64,000 nucleotides of DNA, from assembly GCF_001659605.2 (NCBI RefSeq), contig NC_035170.2, forward strand, positions 28,438,020 through 28,502,019, read 5' to 3'. Both the position numbers and the translations under genes were made by a program. How positions within the stretch are numbered: the first letter of the stretch is position 1; each line of letters starts with the position of its first letter. Below, in pieces: positions 59,720 to 64,000 of this stretch. A model generated the notes under the pieces. The model was not told the origin of the DNA. It ran no database searches and saw only the letters and a program-made list of their open reading frames with translations. Source of the stretch: Manihot esculenta (lineage: Eukaryota > Streptophyta > Magnoliopsida > Malpighiales > Euphorbiaceae).

Positions 59720-62700
59720 ATGTCCATTCCTCTTATCCAGCCAAATGTCCAACAATGCGCCGCCGTCTCCACCTCTTCCTCCATTTCTCACTTCCCGTCC
59801 TCTTCGTTTTTTCGTATAATCGCTCTGGGACATTCAATTTCGTCTCTTAAATCTGTTGTTTGTTGCTTGTCGCAGTCTAACTCTCAGGTCGCAGTTGTTA
59901 ATGGCAGAACCGATACTAGAGTCTCTGGAAGGAATGAGATTCGTCTCGGTTTGCCTAGTAAAGGCCGTATGGCTTCTGACACTCTTGATTTGCTCAAGGT
60001 ATGTGTTTGATATTATATATATATATATATATATTTCGTTTGGTGAAAATGATTGAAATTGGAATGAAAAAGGTTAATCTCGAGTCGAATGTTTAATATC
60101 CTTTTTTGTTATTTTGGAGTTAAGAAAACTGCTGAACATAGTTTTACGGTTTAGCTGAGTTCGATTTGTTGTTTGAATCTCTTGCTGATTATATTTGGCT
60201 ATTCTCTAATCGTTACATAAGGACTCTGCTTTAGCTTTAGTAAGTTTCTTGAATTAAACCAAGTATTCAGCTATTTATGTGTTCATATCGTGAGAAATGA
60301 TAGAAAAGATAGGACTTAACAAATTTGAAATTTCTTCCTGGATGAATTTATTTAAAACTAGTTTCCATTTAGTTCCTCGGAAGAAATGTGCTTAAGGATT
60401 TGTTTGGTTGCTGAGAAAATTATTTAATTAAAACAAAAGTGGAAATCGAAGCTTCAATTTCAAAGACTTTATCATATTAAGGATCTTTCATTTAGTTTTC
60501 AGTAGGCTTAAGTTGACAGGTTCAGTTTTTTGTTTTAATTTGCGTTGGAAGCTAAAAACAATGTGAAACATGATTCTGGTTGGTTGCCTAGTAACTGACT
60601 AACTCTTAAATAGGAAAAGAGGATTTATTTTGAATTTGTTACTTTCTTTCATTTTATGCCTTTTTAATTCTGATTCTTTTCTGTACTTTCTGTAAAGGAC
60701 TGTCAACTATCCGTCAAGCAGGTCAATCCACGACAATATGTTGCAGAAATTCCTCAGGTTTCTCTTCCCTTATTTTTTTACCTCTCTTTCTCCTCCCAGC
60801 CCTCCCTACTTTCTGTTTATCAAGAATGCACAAATAGGGTAACTTTAAGAATTCCTCAATGAAAGGATTGAATAAGAGTTATACTTGTACAGTTTTGGAT
60901 CGTTTTCTTCACATCTTGGGAAAATACATATTGGCACAACCGATGAATGAAAATTCACCAAATGCTAACCAGTGATCTTTTAAAATTGGCAAATGTTGGT
61001 GTATTTTCACTTAATATCTAGTTATGGATATTACATGGTAGAACATTGGTAGCAAAAACAAATTGAGCTGGTTCCTAATGACTGAGAATAGGAGTTTGGG
61101 TGAAGGTTAATCCTTAATGGTTTAAATGCAAAATGAACATTTCGGGATCTTTGGAAAATCTGGAAAAATGTCATCTAATTGCGACTTTGATTTAACTATC
61201 ATTCATCCATTTGCTTTTGGTGTATAAGGTATATAAAGAATAAGAGCTTTATTAAGCTTGGACTTTGTGCTCTCTTGATGATTCTAGATACTAATTGAAC
61301 TAATTTAACAGTGAACAAGTATTTGGACATACTTGAAGTAGGCAAGTTGAAAAGAAAAATGATACATGTACTGCTACTTTCATATGTGCTGCACAAATTT
61401 AAGCATGTAGTCTAAACTTTGAAATAAAATATTCCTGTTTAAGCTTGCAATGTGGTTTGTGTGTGTGTGTTTTTAATATATGGTTATAAGAACATTAAAT
61501 TAGTGGAAATGCCATGTTTTAGTTTAGTACTATATTTTTTAAGTTTAATTCATTTTAGTTTTTGTTCATGAGTATAGATAATGGTTTCATTAGCATTGTT
61601 CTTCTACAGCTCTCCAATTTGGAAGTCTGGTTCCAGCGACCCAAAGACATTGTAAGAAAGTTGTTATTTGGAGATTTGGACCTTGGAATCGTGGGTTTTG
61701 ATACAGTCAGTGAGTAGGCAATATTATTATTCAATCAGTTCATATGGAGATCTGTTGATGTTATTATGCATCTAAAGTCTGGAATTTTTTATGTTCATTA
61801 TGCTTTGTTAGAATGGGTTCAATTGTGCTTTGTTAAAATGGCAGAAGCTTTTAATTAGTGCTTTCAATTCAATTAATCCCTAACAGATGAAGGATTCTTG
61901 AATACAGTAGTAGTACTTAGTACTACTGATGGCTTAAAACGTGGTAGAAACACATCTTGAGCATTTCCACTTACAAAATGGCATGTGTACACTTCAGAGC
62001 ATTGCTGTGGGTCCTTAGACTCTGTGATTCTGAGTATAGGTGGTAGTATTAAGATCTAGTATTAAGTTTTGAATGCAGTGCAACTGCCACAAACCTCTAG
62101 CATTTTTAAGTTTCTTCATTTACTGAATTTTAACATCAAAATGCTGTACCATGTTGTAAGCCTGCAGCTATGCTGATCATTTTCATTCTATTGTGTTGTT
62201 CTTTTTAATTTCTTTTTTTCTGAATGTTTTTCTGTCTCATTGTATGGATATGGAGGAGTGCATTAGCTTCTGAAATTGATATTTGAACTAAAACCTGTCA
62301 GGGGAATGAAGATCTTATCCTTGTTCATGATGCTCTTGAGTATGGGGATTGTTGTTTATCCCTTGCAGTAAGTTTCTCTCATTTTTCACATATGACTAGC
62401 TAGACTTCAGCATGCTGATATCAGAGTCTTCACTGGTAATATTCTTAATATATATATATATATATATATTTTCAAATTTTGCCTCAGATTCCAAATTATG
62501 GGATTTTTGAAAATATAAACTCAGTGAGGGAGCTAGCGCAAATGCCTCAATGGAAAGCAGAGAAACCTCTCCGAGTTGCTACTGGCTTCACTTATGTATG
62601 ATATTTATTGAGTCAATTGTAATGAAATTTGTAAGCTTTTGGTTATCAGTTGCATTAAGATTTATTTTTTTTTTCTGTTCTGACTTTATGCACAGCTGGG

Positions 62701-63890
62701 TACCAAGTTCATGAAAGAAAATGGGCTGGAGCATGTGACATTTTCAACTGCTGATGGAGCATTGGAAGCTGCACCAGCGGTGAGACACAATCCTTTATTG
62801 TAGGACAGCATGAACTATTTATAGTCTAATATAAATTGATACAACTTTTTAGAGTACTATCATTAATAGATTAATTCCAATCCTCATTGATGAGTCCTCG
62901 TATGCTGCATCATCTCACAAGTAAGATGGTTGAGAGATAATTTTGATTTAGTTTACCTTTAATGTTTTACATGCTGCATAAACAAACTAGAAAAGGCAAT
63001 GCTTATTCGTTTTGTTTTATCCTCTTTCATTGTGAATGTGGCATTTAATTTTCATCTTTTTATTTTTTATCACTTATTGATATATGAGTCAATATTCAGG
63101 TATCACTGTCTTGACAAGCTTTGAACATATATATATTAACATTTGGCATACTCTAGGTTAAATTTTTCGTAGCACAGTAGTTTAGGTAATGGAATATGCA
63201 GATGAGGATTCAGTTTAGCGTGAATAATGATCCTATTAAATCATATTTTACCTGTTGCACTCGGTTTCTTCTTGATTTGAGCCTTCCACTTCCACATCTT
63301 GGAAAATGGTGCTTAGAATGCATCCACATGTATTTATATGAATTCTTGCTTTCTTTTTAGATGGGAATTGCTGATGCTATTTTGGACCTTGTGAGTAGTG
63401 GAACAACACTGAGAGAAAACAACCTGAAAGAAATTGAAGGTGGAATTGTATTGGAGAGCCAGGTAAGCTACCAAGCTGCACAACGGACTTCATGACCATC
63501 ACTATGTTCTTGTAGCTCCAAAAAGGTCCTTATGCAAAATGGTTAAGATAATGCCTTCCCTACATATTCTCTTACCTTAAAGCTGACCTATTCTTCAGAC
63601 TGATCTTGTTGCTAGCAGGAAATCTTTAATTCAACGGAAGGGTGCGCTGGACGCTTCACATGATATTCTTGAAAGGTTGGAGGCGCATTTGAGGGCAATC
63701 GGTCAGTTCACGGTGTGTGTACCATTTATTTATATATGTACCTCTTCCACTGTTGTTTGTTTTTTCTTTTTCTCTCTTTTTTTTTTTTTTTATAACATTT
63801 TAATGGCAGGTGACTGCAAACATGAGAGGAAGCAGTGCAGGTGAAGTGGCTGAGCGTGTACTGAGCCAGCCATCGTTATCTGGGTTGCAG
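59720..63890 (+). CDS. HISN1: ATP phosphoribosyltransferase, plastid (3' end outside window)
   Basis: Exons seen: 59720-59998, 60698-60757, 61610-61713, a probable 10-nt microexon 62248-62257, 62302-62367, 62488-62595, 62696-62779, 63361-63462, 63599-63712 and 63810-63890; the gene continues past 64000. The enzyme joins ATP and PRPP, the first and feedback-regulated step of histidine synthesis. The N-terminal 65 or so residues are Ser-rich and transit-like. HisG motifs follow: [82 protein letters not shown] and [17 protein letters not shown]. Exon 3 ends in phase 2 while exon 62302 starts in phase 0, so a 3n+1 microexon is needed. ATATGGAGGA fits, coding YGG where relatives have (Y/F)GQ, but it lacks an AG acceptor. 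Confidence 0.9.
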
Positions 63891-64000
63891 GTGAGGATCA
63901 AGATGGAACATGTCTTAAAACAGTTAACATGCAGTTTTTCCCCCGGTCGCAAATGCCATGACTTGGAATGGTTGACTTGCAGTTCAGTGTACTTACTATT

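Noticed and set aside
59579..59833. 84-residue minus-strand frame with an Arg-Glu run
   Set aside because: Antisense of the CT-rich leader and first exon of ATP-phosphoribosyltransferase.

Overview
This is nuclear DNA of a flowering plant. Genes are split by many GT-AG introns, the intergenic DNA is very A+T rich, and there are LTR retrotransposons, MITE-like elements and plant-only gene families (AP2-like, B3, WEB). Sequence style suggests a woody eudicot, perhaps Malpighiales/Euphorbiaceae, but that guess is weak. I saw no tRNA, rRNA or CRISPR. Exon coordinates were derived by hand from splice signals, reading frame and family knowledge.

Layout. (1) 1-5577 (+): two tandem genes joining an AP2/TOE-type transcription factor to a four-helix membrane domain. 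The first enters the window already in progress. The second is complete but has lost its second AP2 domain. (2) 5578-7800: repeats plus decayed duplicates of the 3' ends of both neighbouring genes. (3) 7805-46657 (-): one 38.9-kb gene of 34 exons for a DExH-box RNA helicase (DExH7/DHX29-like, 1457 aa). Its introns hold two gag-less Copia elements in opposite orientation flanking exons 11-12, a TRIM-type element, and other LTR fragments. (4) 48480-49142 (+): a WEB-family/WALLIN-like coiled-coil protein. (5) 49858-52407 (+): a plastid NFU iron-sulfur scaffold in four exons. (6) 52408-59700: an A+T-rich stretch with a 28-bp-arm hairpin, a 633-bp Mutator-type MITE, a tandem/inverted repeat cluster, a small B3-domain gene at 57241-57606, and several degraded copies of that gene's upstream region. 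(7) 59720 to window end (+): plastid ATP phosphoribosyltransferase (histidine step 1), running off the right edge.

How the genes relate. They do not form one pathway. From memory, the order DExH7 helicase, WEB/WALLIN-like gene, ATP-phosphoribosyltransferase matches Arabidopsis At1g58060-At1g58070-At1g58080, so the right half looks like conserved synteny with the NFU and B3 genes placed in between.

The strongest candidate for something undescribed is the AP2-membrane fusion pair. In both copies the same phase-0 junction joins the transcription-factor part to four hydrophobic helices. The usual AP2/TOE 3' region, where the miR172 site normally sits, is not recognisable. One paralogue has been stripped of its second DNA-binding domain but remains open.
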